Made by a program: the position numbers and the translations under genes. The notes beneath the pieces are model-generated. The model was not told the DNA's origin, ran no database searches, and saw only the letters and a list, made by a program, of their open reading frames with translations. 64,000 bases of DNA from RPQJ01 sp963846885 (GTDB lineage: Bacteria; Pseudomonadota; Gammaproteobacteria; Steroidobacterales; Steroidobacteraceae): the NCBI GenBank assembly GCA_963846885.1, contig CAWJXS010000003.1, positions 186,001 through 250,000 on the forward strand, written 5' to 3'. How positions within the stretch are numbered: the stretch's first letter is position 1; each line of letters opens with the position of its first letter. Of the stretch, positions 42,671 through 51,547 are shown piece by piece.

Positions 42671-42850
42671 AGGGGCTAGGGGTTAGGGGCTAGGGGTTAG
42701 TCGGATAAGAAGTGCGGTGGATCGTCGAAAGCGATGCAACTCTGACATTGCGAGCCCTCACCCGGCCTTGCGGCCGACCTCTCCCGCCACAGCGGGAGAG
42801 GTGAGGACGTTCCCTTCCGACTAGCCCCTAGCCCCTAGCCCCTAGCCCCT
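42671..42850. repeat. MITE-like element with 35-bp terminal inverted repeats
   Basis: The ends 42671-42705 and 42816-42850 are inverted copies matching at 33 of 35 positions; each is made of tandem taggggc-type heptamer/octamer units ending in tcgga/tccga. The 110-base interior holds a strong stem (acctctcccgc-caca-gcgggagaggt, 42777-42802), an outer cctcac/gtgagg pairing and an inner ggcc-ttgc-ggcc hairpin. No ORF is inside. The stop codon of the adjacent glutamine-synthetase-like gene (42835-42837) lies in the right repeat. Similar ccctcaccc...gtgagg repeats are dispersed in many Xanthomonadales genomes. Confidence 0.8.
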
Positions 42851-44197
42851 TCTGACTCTACACGTTCAGGAGCAGGTGCTCTCGCTCCCAAGCTGCTGAT
42901 GACCTGCAGGAAGGTGTCCTGCTCGCTTTCCTTCACCGCGGTGTAGGCGAGCACGAAGCGTTCGCCCAGCGTGTCGATCAGCGTGCGGCAGTCACGCAGC
43001 AGGCGCACCGACTCTTCGAGGCTGCGCGGCAGGTTGAACGGCAGGTCATACGCGCTGCCCGACACCGGCTCCGACGGCTTCAGGCCTTCCATCATGCCGA
43101 GGTATCCGCAGGCCAGCGAAGCAGCGAGCGCCAGGTAAGGATTGGCATCCGCGCCGGCGAGGCGATTCTCGACGCGGCGGTTGTCGGGATTGGAGATCGG
43201 CACGCGCAGGCCCGCCGTGCGGTTGTCATAACCCCACTGCGTGTTGATCGGCGCAAGGTGGCGCAGGATGATGCGGCGGAACGAATTGACGTTCGGCGCG
43301 AACAGCGCCATCGCCTGCGGCAGGTATTTCTGCAGGCCTGCGATGTGCGAGAAGAACAGCTCGGTCGGGTTGCCGTCCTTGTCGCTGAATACGTTCTTGC
43401 CCGTCTTGGCGTCGACGATGCTCTGGTGGATGTGCATCGCACTGCCCGGCTCGCGCGCCATCGGCTTCGCCATGAACGTCGCGTACATCTTGTGCCGGAA
43501 CGCGGCTTCACGCGCCGTGCGCTTGAACATGAACACCTGGTCGGCCAGCGACATCGCGTCGCCATGGATCAGGTTGATTTCCATCTGCGCGGCGCCGTCT
43601 TCGTGGATCAGCGTGTCGATCTCGATTTCCTGCGCTTCGCAGAACGCATAGATGTCGTCGAAGAGCGGATCGAATTCGTTGACCGCCGCGATGCTGTACG
43701 ACTGGCGGCCGATTTCCGGCCGGCCCGAGCGGCCCACCGGCGGCTTGAGCGGATAGTCGGCGTCGATGTTGGGCTCGACCAGGTAGAACTCGAGTTCAGG
43801 CGCGACGATCGGCTTCCAGCCCTTCTGCGCGTAGAGGTCGAGGATGTGGCGCAACACGTAGCGCGGCGCCATCGTCACCGGGCGGCCGTCCGTGATAGTA
43901 GCTGTCGTGGATGACCTGCGCGGTGGGCTCGGCGGCCCACGGCACGACCCGCGTCGTGTTGGGGTCGGCCTTCAGCACGATGTCGATTTCCGAAGGGCTG
44001 ATCGCGCGGTCGTCGTCGGGGTAATCGCCGGTGACGGTCTGCAGGAAGATGCTCTCGGGCATGCGCATGCCCTCGTCTTCCGCGAACTTCATCGCCGGCA
44101 TCACCTTGCCGCGCGCAATGCCTGCCATGTCGGGGACCACGGCCTCGACTTCCGAGATGCCGTGTTCCTTGAAAAACTGCTGGATGGGGGTGCTCAT
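42835..44197 (-). CDS. puuA: Gamma-glutamylputrescine synthetase, GS-like copy 1 (frame break near 43,895)
   Basis: Glutamine-synthetase-fold enzyme joining glutamate to putrescine using ATP. N-terminal frame from ATG 44197: FFKEHGISEVEAVVPDMAGI, RGKVMPAMKF, FLQTVTGDYPDDD; after about 43894-43897 the next frame continues TMAPRYVLRHILDLYAQKGW, ELEFYLVEP, MHIHQSIVDAKTGKNVF, and SNPDNRRVENRLAGADANPY. One extra base in tactatcacggac explains the break: removing it restores YYTDGRPVTMAPRYV. The C-terminal residues and stop come from the repeat element. It starts four bases after puuD. A second copy is divergent. Confidence 0.88.
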
Positions 44198-44201
44198 GCT
44201 C

Positions 44202-44957
44202 TTACTTCCGTGCGTTGATGCGTGCACGCGCCGCGTCGCCGAAGGCAGCGAACAGCGCGCGTGAAAAAGGATTCTTCATAACCTGCCACTCAGGGTGCCA
44301 TTGCACGGCGAGCGCGAAACCCGGCGCATTGCGCACACGGAAAGCCTCGATCAGGCCATCGGGGGCGCGCGCCTCGATCTCGAGGTCGCGGCCCAGCGTC
44401 TGCACGCCCTGTGCGTGCAGCGAGTTGACGTGGACGCGGTCCGCGCCGGCCAGGCCGTGCAGGAATCCGCCGCGGACCAGCTCGACCTCGTGCGCCGGGG
44501 CGTACTGCACGTCGAGCGGCTGCTCTTTGTCTTCGCGATGATCGCGCATGCCCGGCACGTCCTGCACCTTCTGCCAGAGCGTGCCGCCGAACGCGACGTT
44601 CATCTCCTGGAAGCCGCGGCACACCGCGAAGAGCGGCAAACCCGCCGCGATCGCCCGCGGGATCAGCGGCAGCGTCGTCTCGTCACGGTGCGGATCGTGC
44701 AGCGTGTCGGGCTCGCTGGCAGGACCCTGGTAACGATGAGGCTCGACGTTCGACGGACTGCCCGTGAGCAGGATGCCGTCGAGTTCGGCGAGCAGGTCGT
44801 CCAGGTCCCGCGCTCCCAGCGAGGGAATGAGGACGGGCGTCGCAGCGGCCGCCTCGGCGACCGCGGCAATGTACTTCTCCCCCACGCAGTGGAAGGGGTG
44901 CGGACCCAGTAGCCGGCGGTCTGCCGGGATGCCGATGATTGGTTTGTGGCGAGCCAC
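44202..44957 (-). CDS. puuD: Gamma-glutamyl-GABA hydrolase (class I glutamine amidotransferase-like)
   Basis: Final step of the Puu pathway, releasing GABA and glutamate from gamma-glutamyl-GABA. From the GTG at 44957, with agga eight bases before it, the protein is 251 aa, close to E. coli PuuD; an ATG at 44990 is an alternative. Visible are KPIIGIPADRRLLGPHPFHC, LLTGSPSNVEPHRY, the nucleophile Cys in LFAVCRGFQEMNVAFGG, and the catalytic His-x-Glu in AVQWHPEWQ. It is upstream of and nearly touching puuA copy 1, and divergent from puuA copy 2. Confidence 0.92.
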   Translation of the reverse strand: MARHKPIIGIPADRRLLGPHPFHCVGEKYIAAVAEAAAATPVLIPSLGARDLDDLLAELDGILLTGSPSNVEPHRYQGPASEPDTLHDPHRDETTLPLIPRAIAAGLPLFAVCRGFQEMNVAFGGTLWQKVQDVPGMRDHREDKEQPLDVQYAPAHEVELVRGGFLHGLAGADRVHVNSLHAQGVQTLGRDLEIEARAPDGLIEAFRVRNAPGFALAVQWHPEWQVMKNPFSRALFAAFGDAARARINARK

Positions 44958-45154
44958 GTTTAAAATCCTAGACGGCTCTTGCGGGGCCATCCTTTGGGGA
45001 CGTCCGGGATTAAACCACAGCCGCCCCACTGCCGTCGCCGCGCACCGCAAAAAAACGGCCAAAAATCAGCCTAAACATGGACTTGGAGCCGGTCTTGACA
45101 GCGCTCCCGCGGCTTGCCGGTCGAGCGCCGGAACGGCTATCCTGCCCGCTCCCC

Positions 45155-45169
45155 GACGATCCGATCGTC
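45155..45169. promoter_or_regulatory. Inverted repeat before the divergent puuA2 gene
   Basis: gacgat-ccg-atcgtc, an exact 6-bp inverted repeat with a 3-base centre, ends 26 bases before the puuA2 ATG. The 238-base region between puuD and puuA2 also has a ttgaca at 45095-45100 but no good -10 at proper spacing. The repeat could be an operator. Confidence 0.4.
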
Positions 45170-45195
45170 GCTAAATCCTAAACAACTGGTGTTTC

Positions 45196-46566
45196 ATGCC
45201 GCAGTTTGCGGAATTCGCGCAGGCGGCCGCCTGGCTCAAGCTGCACCCCGCGGTGCGTTTCGTCGATCTGCTGCTCGCGGACCAGATGGGTATCCCGCGC
45301 GGCAAGCGTGTCACCGTCGAAGAACTCGAAGGCGTGCACGTCAACGGCCTGCTGCTGCCCGGCTCGATGTTCGCGCTCGACGTGCTCGGCGGCACCGTCC
45401 AATCGACGGGGCTCGGCTTCGATGAGGGCGACGCGGATCGAGTGTGCCTGCCGATTCCCGGCACGCTGGTGCAGGTGCCGTGGCTCGGCGAACACGTCGC
45501 CCAGATGCAGGTCACGATGTTCGACCACGACCGCACGCCGTTCCACGGCGATCCGCGCCACGTGCTCGAGAACGTGGTGAGCCGCTTCACCGCACTTGGC
45601 CTCAAGCCGGTGATGGCGGTGGAACTCGAGTTCTACCTCGTCGACCGCGAGCGCACGGCCGCAGGCCACGCGCAACCGCCACGGCAGCCGCTGACCGGCC
45701 GGCGCGAGGTGAAGACCCAGATCAACTCGATGCAGGAACTGGACGAGTACTCGGAGGTGCTGCGCGCGATCGACACGGCCGCGCGCGCACAGGATCTGCC
45801 GGTCGGCACGGTGCTCGCCGAGTACGGCCCGGGCCAGTTCGAAGTGAACCTGCATCACGTCGACGACCCGCTGCTCGCCTGCGACCACGCGATCCGCCTC
45901 AAGCGGCTGGTGAAAGGCGTGGCTTTGCAGCATGGAATGGAAGCTACGTTCATGCCCAAGCCCTACCGCGATCACGCGGGCAGTGGCGCGCACCTGCACG
46001 TGAGCGTGCTCGACGCGCAGGGCCGCAACATATTCGAGGCGGAAGACCCGACGGGCAGCGAACGGCTGCACCATGCCATCGGCGGCCTGGCCGCGACGAT
46101 GAACGACGCGATCGCCATCTGCGCGCCCACGGCCAATTCGTACCGTCGCTTCCAGCCCGAGGCCTACGTGCCGCTCAACCCGAGCTGGTCCGTGAACAAT
46201 CGCGGCGTTGCATTCCGCGTGCCGCACGGCCCGCCGGCAAGCCGGCGCGTCGAGCACCGCATCGCCGGCGCCGACGCCAACCCGTACCTGCTGTCGGCCA
46301 TCGTGCTGGCCGGCATGCACCTGGGGCTCACGCGCAAGCTCGATCCAGGCCCTGTGCTGGCAGGCAACGCCTATCGCGACACGACGCCTACGATTCCGCA
46401 GTCGTGGCCCGAAGCGATCGGCGTCTTCGAACGCAGCCAGTTCGCAAAGGATTACCTGGGCGAGCGCTTTGCCGGGCTGTACGCGGCGACCCGTCGCGGC
46501 GAAATGCAGGACTTCAATTCCTATGTACCGGCGATCGATTACGACTGGTACCTGACGACGAGCTGA
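45196..46566 (+). CDS. puuA: Gamma-glutamylputrescine synthetase, GS-like copy 2
   Basis: A 456-aa glutamine-synthetase-like enzyme. Markers: VDLLLADQMGIPRGKRVTVE, PIPGTLVQVPW, AVELEFYLVDRE (catalytic Glu region), EYGPGQFEVNLHH, KPYRDHAGSGAHLHVSVLD, and ASRRVEHRIAGADANPYLL. It differs from typical GlnA in lacking the adenylylation Tyr loop, as in PuuA-type enzymes. The first copy on the other strand shares only the general pattern, so the two may act on different amines. It is followed eight bases later by the oxidase PuuB, forming a two-gene operon. Confidence 0.9.
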   Translation: MPQFAEFAQAAAWLKLHPAVRFVDLLLADQMGIPRGKRVTVEELEGVHVNGLLLPGSMFALDVLGGTVQSTGLGFDEGDADRVCLPIPGTLVQVPWLGEHVAQMQVTMFDHDRTPFHGDPRHVLENVVSRFTALGLKPVMAVELEFYLVDRERTAAGHAQPPRQPLTGRREVKTQINSMQELDEYSEVLRAIDTAARAQDLPVGTVLAEYGPGQFEVNLHHVDDPLLACDHAIRLKRLVKGVALQHGMEATFMPKPYRDHAGSGAHLHVSVLDAQGRNIFEAEDPTGSERLHHAIGGLAATMNDAIAICAPTANSYRRFQPEAYVPLNPSWSVNNRGVAFRVPHGPPASRRVEHRIAGADANPYLLSAIVLAGMHLGLTRKLDPGPVLAGNAYRDTTPTIPQSWPEAIGVFERSQFAKDYLGERFAGLYAATRRGEMQDFNSYVPAIDYDWYLTTS

Positions 46567-46574
46567 CGACCGCC

Positions 46575-47858
46575 ATGACCGTTCCGCACATCGACTCGTA
46601 TTACGCGGCGTCAGCCCATGCAGCGCCGGCGAGGCCACCGCTCGCGGGGGACGTCGAGGCAGACGTGTGCGTGGTGGGCGGCGGCATCGCCGGATGCTCG
46701 ACCGCGCTGTTCCTGGCGGAGCGCGGCTACAAGGTGGTGCTGCTCGAGGGCAACCGCATCGCCTACGGCGCTTCGGGCCGCAGCGGTGGCCAGGCGATCG
46801 TCGGTTACGCCTGCAGCCAGGACAAGCTCGTGGCGCAGGTGGGCAAGATCGACGCCAGGAAGATGTTCGACATCTCGGTCGAGGCGCTCGACCTGTTGCA
46901 GGTCCAGATCGCGAAACATCGCATCGACTGTGACCTGCACTGGGGCCACCTGCACGCGGCGATCAAGCCGCGGCAGGAAACCGAACTGCGCGCGTGGCAG
47001 GACGAGCTGGTCGACGAGTACGGCTACACGTCCACGCGCTGGCTCGATCGCGCCGAGCTCGCACAGGTCCTCAATACCGAGCGCTACATCGGCGCGTTGC
47101 GCGACGAGCGCAGCGGCCACCTGCACCCGCTCAACTACACGCTGGGCCTCGCCGCGGCGGCAGCCGCCGCCGGCGTGACGATCCACGAGGAGTCGATGGT
47201 CGTCGGCATCGACCACGGCGCCACGGCTCGCGTGCGCACTGCCGGCGGCGCTTCGGTCCGCGCGAAGTACGTCGCGCTCTGCTGCAACGCCTTCATCGAC
47301 GAAAAGATCTCGCGGCACCTGCGCGACCGCATCATGCCTGTCGGCACGTACATCATCGCGACGGAACGGCTCGGCCGCGACCGGCTCGAAGCGCTGGTGC
47401 GCGAGAACGTCGCCGTCTCCGACGTCAACTTCGTGCTCGACTACTTTCGCTGCTCGGAGGACGACCGCCTGCTGTTCGGCGGCCGCGTGAGCTATTCCGG
47501 TCGTGACGCGCTCAACACGGCCAATGCGACGCGCAAGCGGATGCTGAACGTGTTCCCGTCGCTGGCGGACGCCCGCGTGGAGTACGCGTGGGGCGGCCAC
47601 GTCGACATCACCATGAGCCGCGCGCCGGATTTCGGGCGCCTCGCACCGAACGTGTACTACCTGCAGGGGTTCTCGGGCCACGGCATCGCGCTCACCGGCA
47701 TCGCGGGGCAGATGGTGGCCGAGACGATCGCGGGACAGGCCGAGCGCTTCGACCTGTTCACGCAGCTCAAGCATCACGATTTTCCGGGCGGCCCGGCGCT
47801 GCGCATGCCTGGACTCGTGCTCGCGATGCTCTGGTTCCGCCTCAAGGACCTGCTCTGA
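46575..47858 (+). CDS. puuB: Gamma-glutamylputrescine oxidase (FAD-dependent, DAO family)
   Basis: A 427-aa flavin oxidoreductase oxidising gamma-glutamylputrescine to the aminoaldehyde with release of ammonia and H2O2. The N-terminal substrate part IDSYYAASAHAAPARPPLAG is typical of PuuB/OrdL. The FAD-binding Rossmann motif is VCVVGGGIAGCSTALFLAER, followed by GNRIAYGASGRSGGQAIVGY. The C-terminal half includes VEYAWGGHVDITMSRAPDFG and GFSGHGIALTGIAGQMVAE, both found in the family. ATG 46575 is eight bases after puuA2. Confidence 0.92.
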   Translation: MTVPHIDSYYAASAHAAPARPPLAGDVEADVCVVGGGIAGCSTALFLAERGYKVVLLEGNRIAYGASGRSGGQAIVGYACSQDKLVAQVGKIDARKMFDISVEALDLLQVQIAKHRIDCDLHWGHLHAAIKPRQETELRAWQDELVDEYGYTSTRWLDRAELAQVLNTERYIGALRDERSGHLHPLNYTLGLAAAAAAAGVTIHEESMVVGIDHGATARVRTAGGASVRAKYVALCCNAFIDEKISRHLRDRIMPVGTYIIATERLGRDRLEALVRENVAVSDVNFVLDYFRCSEDDRLLFGGRVSYSGRDALNTANATRKRMLNVFPSLADARVEYAWGGHVDITMSRAPDFGRLAPNVYYLQGFSGHGIALTGIAGQMVAETIAGQAERFDLFTQLKHHDFPGGPALRMPGLVLAMLWFRLKDLL

Positions 47859-47910
47859 CGTTCGATGGAACGCTCCAGCGGCGGACGGCGAACCAGAGCC
47901 TGAGCGTCGC

Positions 47911-49350
47911 TCAGAAAGCGGGCTGCACGTTCAGCGTCAGGTCGATCACGCGGCCCGCGCTCGAGCCACCACCGCGCAGCGCCGGGGCCGCGCGGTAGTC
48001 GGTTGCCGCCACACGGCAGGCTGTCGCCACGATGGCCTTGCGCCCCGGCTCGGTGCTGGCTTCCGGGTCCGCGCAGATCAGCGAGCCGTCGCTTTCGATG
48101 CGACAGGCCACCTGCACCTCGATCTCGCCGGCCTCGTCGGCGTTCTCGTTGCCCGGCAGTCGCGGCAGCACAAAGCGTGGCGCAGCGGGATCCGGCTGCC
48201 GCAGAAACTCGACATCCGTGAGCGGCGTACGTGGCGCGTCGACGAAATCCAGGGATTTACGCGCGGCCGGGTCGACACGCACGCGCACCGTGCCACGCAG
48301 CATCTGCGGATCGTCGCGGTCGACGCCCGTCGTGTCGTAGACCATGAGGCGCGCCAGGTTTTGCGCAACCTGCTCCTGCGCCAGGCTGATGCCGTCGGGA
48401 TGCACGACCCCACAGCCGAACGTCAAGCCTGTCGCGCGATCGATCTCGCACGACAACTCGGCGTCGATCGGAGGTTGCTCTTTTTCTGCCGCGAGCGGCG
48501 CATGCACGAGGTGGCGCTCTGCGATGGACGGCTCGTGCGCGATCTTCGCCTGCGACGTCTCGAACGTCTGCGGCAAGGGTGGCTGCGTCCACCGCACCAT
48601 TTCAACGCGCACGGCGCACATGTTCCCGCTGTCCCGTTCGTAACTCACTTCGGCTTCGACCGCATGGCGATCGCCACGGTTGAAGGCACTCAGCTTGAGG
48701 AATGCGGGTCCGGATCCAATCCGCTTCTGCCGGAGACGGGGTCGGTACTGGTCGTCGAAGGCCTCGGCCAGCGCGGAGGACGATTGGCCGAACTTGATCG
48801 TCTCGCCTGCCGTGCGCCCCGGTGAGCCGTAGCCGGGCACCGGCACCACGCTGATCGCGCCGTTGGCCGACCGCTGCGTTTGCCACGACAGGCCCGGGCC
48901 CGTTCCGGGCGTGCTGCGAGGCGCCTGGCTCGCAAACGGACCGGCCTGGGATTCGATCTCCGTGAGGACACCGATTCCAACCTGCTCGCATTCGGCGGCA
49001 TCGCGCACCTGCGCAACGCCTTCGATTCGCAACCCGTGCTGGTAGTAGTGGGCAAGCGCGCTGACTTCGAATTCGACGCCGCCGATCGGCAGGGCGTCCT
49101 CGGAACGCAGCGAGAACACGCGACCGGTGTACCTCGACACCATCACGTTGCGCCACGCCATCTCAGGCGCCGCGGCCCGCACCTCATCGAGACTCATGCC
49201 GAGACGGAACGGCCCGACGCCAAGTGAGCCGGCCTGGGGCGTCGCCGTGTTCGCCTGTGCGCCTGCCTGCGTCGCAAAGGCCAGCGCAAGCAACGAAGCA
49301 GCGCCGAGTCCAGCGCGCACAGCAAGCGAATTCGGCCGCCCCCTCGCCAC
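47911..49350 (-). CDS. Secreted protein of unknown function, tandem paralog A
   Basis: A 479-aa protein starting at GTG 49350, with signal peptide LGAASLLALAFATQAGAQA. It is paralogous to the gene just upstream: both have a motif GPFRLGMSLDEVRAAAPEMA and RYTGRVFSLRSEDALPIGGV (here), followed by a variable middle, then two degenerate TonB-C-like modules. The first here is SCEIDRATGLTFGCGVVHPD and the second VQVACRIESDGSLICADP, each ending in a strand (VRVRVD; IDLTLNV). One module pair per protein and no transmembrane helix indicate a periplasmic protein. Function unknown. It starts three bases after the paralog B stop. Confidence 0.7.
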   Translation of the reverse strand: MARGRPNSLAVRAGLGAASLLALAFATQAGAQANTATPQAGSLGVGPFRLGMSLDEVRAAAPEMAWRNVMVSRYTGRVFSLRSEDALPIGGVEFEVSALAHYYQHGLRIEGVAQVRDAAECEQVGIGVLTEIESQAGPFASQAPRSTPGTGPGLSWQTQRSANGAISVVPVPGYGSPGRTAGETIKFGQSSSALAEAFDDQYRPRLRQKRIGSGPAFLKLSAFNRGDRHAVEAEVSYERDSGNMCAVRVEMVRWTQPPLPQTFETSQAKIAHEPSIAERHLVHAPLAAEKEQPPIDAELSCEIDRATGLTFGCGVVHPDGISLAQEQVAQNLARLMVYDTTGVDRDDPQMLRGTVRVRVDPAARKSLDFVDAPRTPLTDVEFLRQPDPAAPRFVLPRLPGNENADEAGEIEVQVACRIESDGSLICADPEASTEPGRKAIVATACRVAATDYRAAPALRGGGSSAGRVIDLTLNVQPAF

Positions 49351-49353
49351 GAT

Positions 49354-50718
49354 CTACCCGCCGACGTCGAACCGCACGCCCATGCCGAAGGCCGCGCCGG
49401 CACTGGGCTGGCCGTTCTTCAGCGCGGGCGACGCGTGATACAGCGGCAACAGCTTCTCGAGCGCGCGCTCGAAATCCACGGCCTGGTCATTGCGGCCGTC
49501 GTGCTGGCGTACCGCGAGCGTGCGACAGACCAGCGAGCCATCCACCTGCACCTGGCATGCAGCGTCCACCTGCGCGCCGACGCCACTGCGCAGCGCCTTC
49601 CACGGAAAGGACTGCTGGACCTCTTTCGCCGTGGGGGTCGCGTCGAAGGCGACCTCCGACATCGGCAACAGCGGACCGGAAAACCCCAGCGGCCGCACGT
49701 CGGTGCGTGCGACGCGCACCGGTATCTCGACGAGCACGGCCTGTGGGTCGTCACGATCGAGGCCAGACATGTCGAATGCCATCGCACCCGCATAGCGGCC
49801 GGCTACGGCGGCCACCTCGGCGCTCGCAGTTCCTTCCCCGCTGGCCCGGCACATGAGGACCGCGCCCGTTTGCCGGCTGACCTGGCATTGCTGCGGCACC
49901 AGCACCGACTCGGCCGGCAGGGCAACCGTACTCGCCAGCCGGTGACGGTCGCCGATGCTCATTCGACGCACGACCTTGCCTTCGTCGTAAGTCATCACCG
50001 CCAGGGGCGGACGCTCGCGCCAGCCGATGACCGTGGCCGTCGTGACGCAATTCCCGGCGCCGCGCGCGTCGTAGCTGACCTGGCCCTTCACCTCGAGTCG
50101 CTGCATCTCGCGCTTCGCCGCGAGGCCCATCCGGTCCACCTGCGCGCGACCGAGGCTCTTGCGCGCAAGCAGGCGACTGCGAGGGTCGAATGCCGTGAAC
50201 AAGGCCGTCGATCCATTGCCGAACGGCACCAGTTCGCCGTAGGAGCCGCTGTCACCCTGCAATTGGCCTGCGGCCTGCTCGAGCGCGCCCAGGAACGCCA
50301 GGCCGGCCCGCTCGCAGGCCTTTACGTCCGGCTCGGTCGTCCGGGAGGTGAGCACGATGTCGCGGTCGTACTTTTCGTCGCGTGCGCGAACTTCCACGCG
50401 CCGCCCACCGAACTCGAACGCGTCGGCCGCGACGACGTTGAACGCGCGGCCCGTGAACTGCGAGCGAGTCGTGGTCTCCCATTGCGCGCCGGGCACGGCC
50501 GCCTGCATCGCATCCAGGCTCATGCCGAACGTGATCGGCCCGAGTTGGATGACCGGAACCTGCGCGGTGGACACGTCCTCCGCGCGGGCGCCCTCTTCCG
50601 CTGCAGCGAAAACCGGCTGCGCCAGGCCCAGCGTGAGCGCGATGGCCAGCGCGGCGGCGTACGTACCCGACCCGACGCAAGCCCGAATGCGCGGCCTGCG
50701 CTCAACCCTCGCCGTCAA
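49354..50718 (-). CDS. Secreted protein of unknown function, tandem paralog B
   Basis: A 454-aa protein starting at TTG 50718, overlapping the queD end by 17 bases, with a signal peptide (AAALAIALTLGLAQPVFAA). Shared with paralog A: GPITFGMSLDAMQAAVPGAQ, SQFTGRAFNVVAADAFEFGG, FDMSGLDRDDPQAVLVEIP, and a second module VDAACQVQVDGSLVCRTLAV ending in GMGVRFDVG. Two Cys pairs per module suggest disulfides. No catalytic motif is visible. The pair probably arose by local duplication; the substrate or partner is unknown. Confidence 0.7.
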   Translation of the reverse strand: MTARVERRPRIRACVGSGTYAAALAIALTLGLAQPVFAAAEEGARAEDVSTAQVPVIQLGPITFGMSLDAMQAAVPGAQWETTTRSQFTGRAFNVVAADAFEFGGRRVEVRARDEKYDRDIVLTSRTTEPDVKACERAGLAFLGALEQAAGQLQGDSGSYGELVPFGNGSTALFTAFDPRSRLLARKSLGRAQVDRMGLAAKREMQRLEVKGQVSYDARGAGNCVTTATVIGWRERPPLAVMTYDEGKVVRRMSIGDRHRLASTVALPAESVLVPQQCQVSRQTGAVLMCRASGEGTASAEVAAVAGRYAGAMAFDMSGLDRDDPQAVLVEIPVRVARTDVRPLGFSGPLLPMSEVAFDATPTAKEVQQSFPWKALRSGVGAQVDAACQVQVDGSLVCRTLAVRQHDGRNDQAVDFERALEKLLPLYHASPALKNGQPSAGAAFGMGVRFDVGG

Positions 50719-51061
50719 AACTCGCCCCGCTGGTGCAGGTCTCGTGCACGACGACGCGCACCAGCGACGGCAGAGCCGGCTTCAGCTCACGCCAGATGTA
50801 GCGCGCAAGATTCTCACTGGTCGGGTTGTCGAGGCCCGGCACGTCGTTGAGGTAGTGATGATCGAGCCGCTGGTACAGCGGCTCGAACTGTTGCTTGATT
50901 TCGGCGAAGTCCATCACCCAACCGAGGTGCGGATCGACCGGGCCGCCCACGTGCAGCTCGATGCGGAACGAGTGCCCGTGGACACGCGCGCACTTGTGCC
51001 CGGCTGGCACGTTGGGCAACCGGTGCGCGCTCTCGAGCGTGAAGGTCTTGAAAATTTCCAC
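50702..51061 (-). CDS. queD: 6-carboxy-5,6,7,8-tetrahydropterin synthase (queuosine pathway)
   Basis: Second step of queuosine/preQ0 synthesis, turning 7,8-dihydroneopterin triphosphate into 6-carboxytetrahydropterin. From the GTG at 51061 (VEIFKTFTLESAHRLP) it is 119 aa, the usual QueD length. Zinc His residues are in ESAHRLP and VHGHSFRIELHV, catalytic Cys in GHKCARVHGHS, and the LDHHYLNDVPGLDNPTSEN and HETCTSGASF blocks are E. coli-like. Other que genes are not in the window. The end overlaps the start of paralog B. Confidence 0.93.
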   Translation of the reverse strand: MEIFKTFTLESAHRLPNVPAGHKCARVHGHSFRIELHVGGPVDPHLGWVMDFAEIKQQFEPLYQRLDHHYLNDVPGLDNPTSENLARYIWRELKPALPSLVRVVVHETCTSGASFDGEG

Positions 51062-51074
51062 GGGCGATCGAATC

Positions 51075-51500
51075 TCAGTAGCGGTTCGGGATGTCCAGGC
51101 AGTCGTTGATGAATTTCCGCCGCTTGTCACCGGTCAGGCCCTTGTTGTCGGCCTTCTGGTAACAGTTGCGATCCGAGCTGTAGCGCCGGTAGTCGTAATT
51201 ATGCCGGCTGCCGCGATCTTCGCACCACTCCGTCCATTCCTTGCGGTCCTTGCCCTTCAGGTTGCGCTCGTTGGCGCGATGGTTGCACTCGGACACGATC
51301 TGTCCGTGATTCGAATTTTTGTCTTTGTCATCGTAACGGTCATCGTAATGGTCGTCGTTGCCCTTGCCTTGCTGCCCGGAATTGCCCTGCTGTGCACTCT
51401 TGTCCTTGCCCTTATCGGACGGCGGATCGGCGAACACCGTCGTCGTCGACAATGTCAGTGCAAGCGCGATGGACGCGCAGATCTGAATCATCCTGTTCAT
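51075..51500 (-). CDS. PsiF-repeat secreted protein
   Basis: A 141-aa exported protein. ATG 51500 is preceded by aaggag, and the signal peptide is ICASIALALTLSTTTVFA. A very hydrophilic linker with DDHYDDRYDDKDKNSNHG separates it from two PsiF-like repeats: CNHRANERNLKGKDRKEWTE with closing Cys, and CYQKADNKGLTGDKRRKFIN with closing Cys. PsiF in E. coli is phosphate-starvation induced with unknown function. The Asp/His-rich linker could bind cations. Stands alone between queD and rlmL. Confidence 0.8.
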   Translation of the reverse strand: MNRMIQICASIALALTLSTTTVFADPPSDKGKDKSAQQGNSGQQGKGNDDHYDDRYDDKDKNSNHGQIVSECNHRANERNLKGKDRKEWTEWCEDRGSRHNYDYRRYSSDRNCYQKADNKGLTGDKRRKFINDCLDIPNRY

Positions 51501-51547
51501 GCTGAGTCTCCTTTGCAGGCGTGCCGAAGCACGCTGGTTGGAGATCA

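Noticed and set aside
42671..42850. Tandem taggggc units considered as CRISPR repeats
   Set aside because: Units are 7-9 bases with no spacers, and the two arrays are inverted relative to each other.
45095..45100. ttgaca as a -35 box for puuA2
   Set aside because: The 16-19-base spaced downstream position is GC-rich without a -10-like hexamer.
47901..47913. tgagcgtcgctca stem as a terminator between convergent puuB and paralog A
   Set aside because: Only a 5-bp stem and no T-run.
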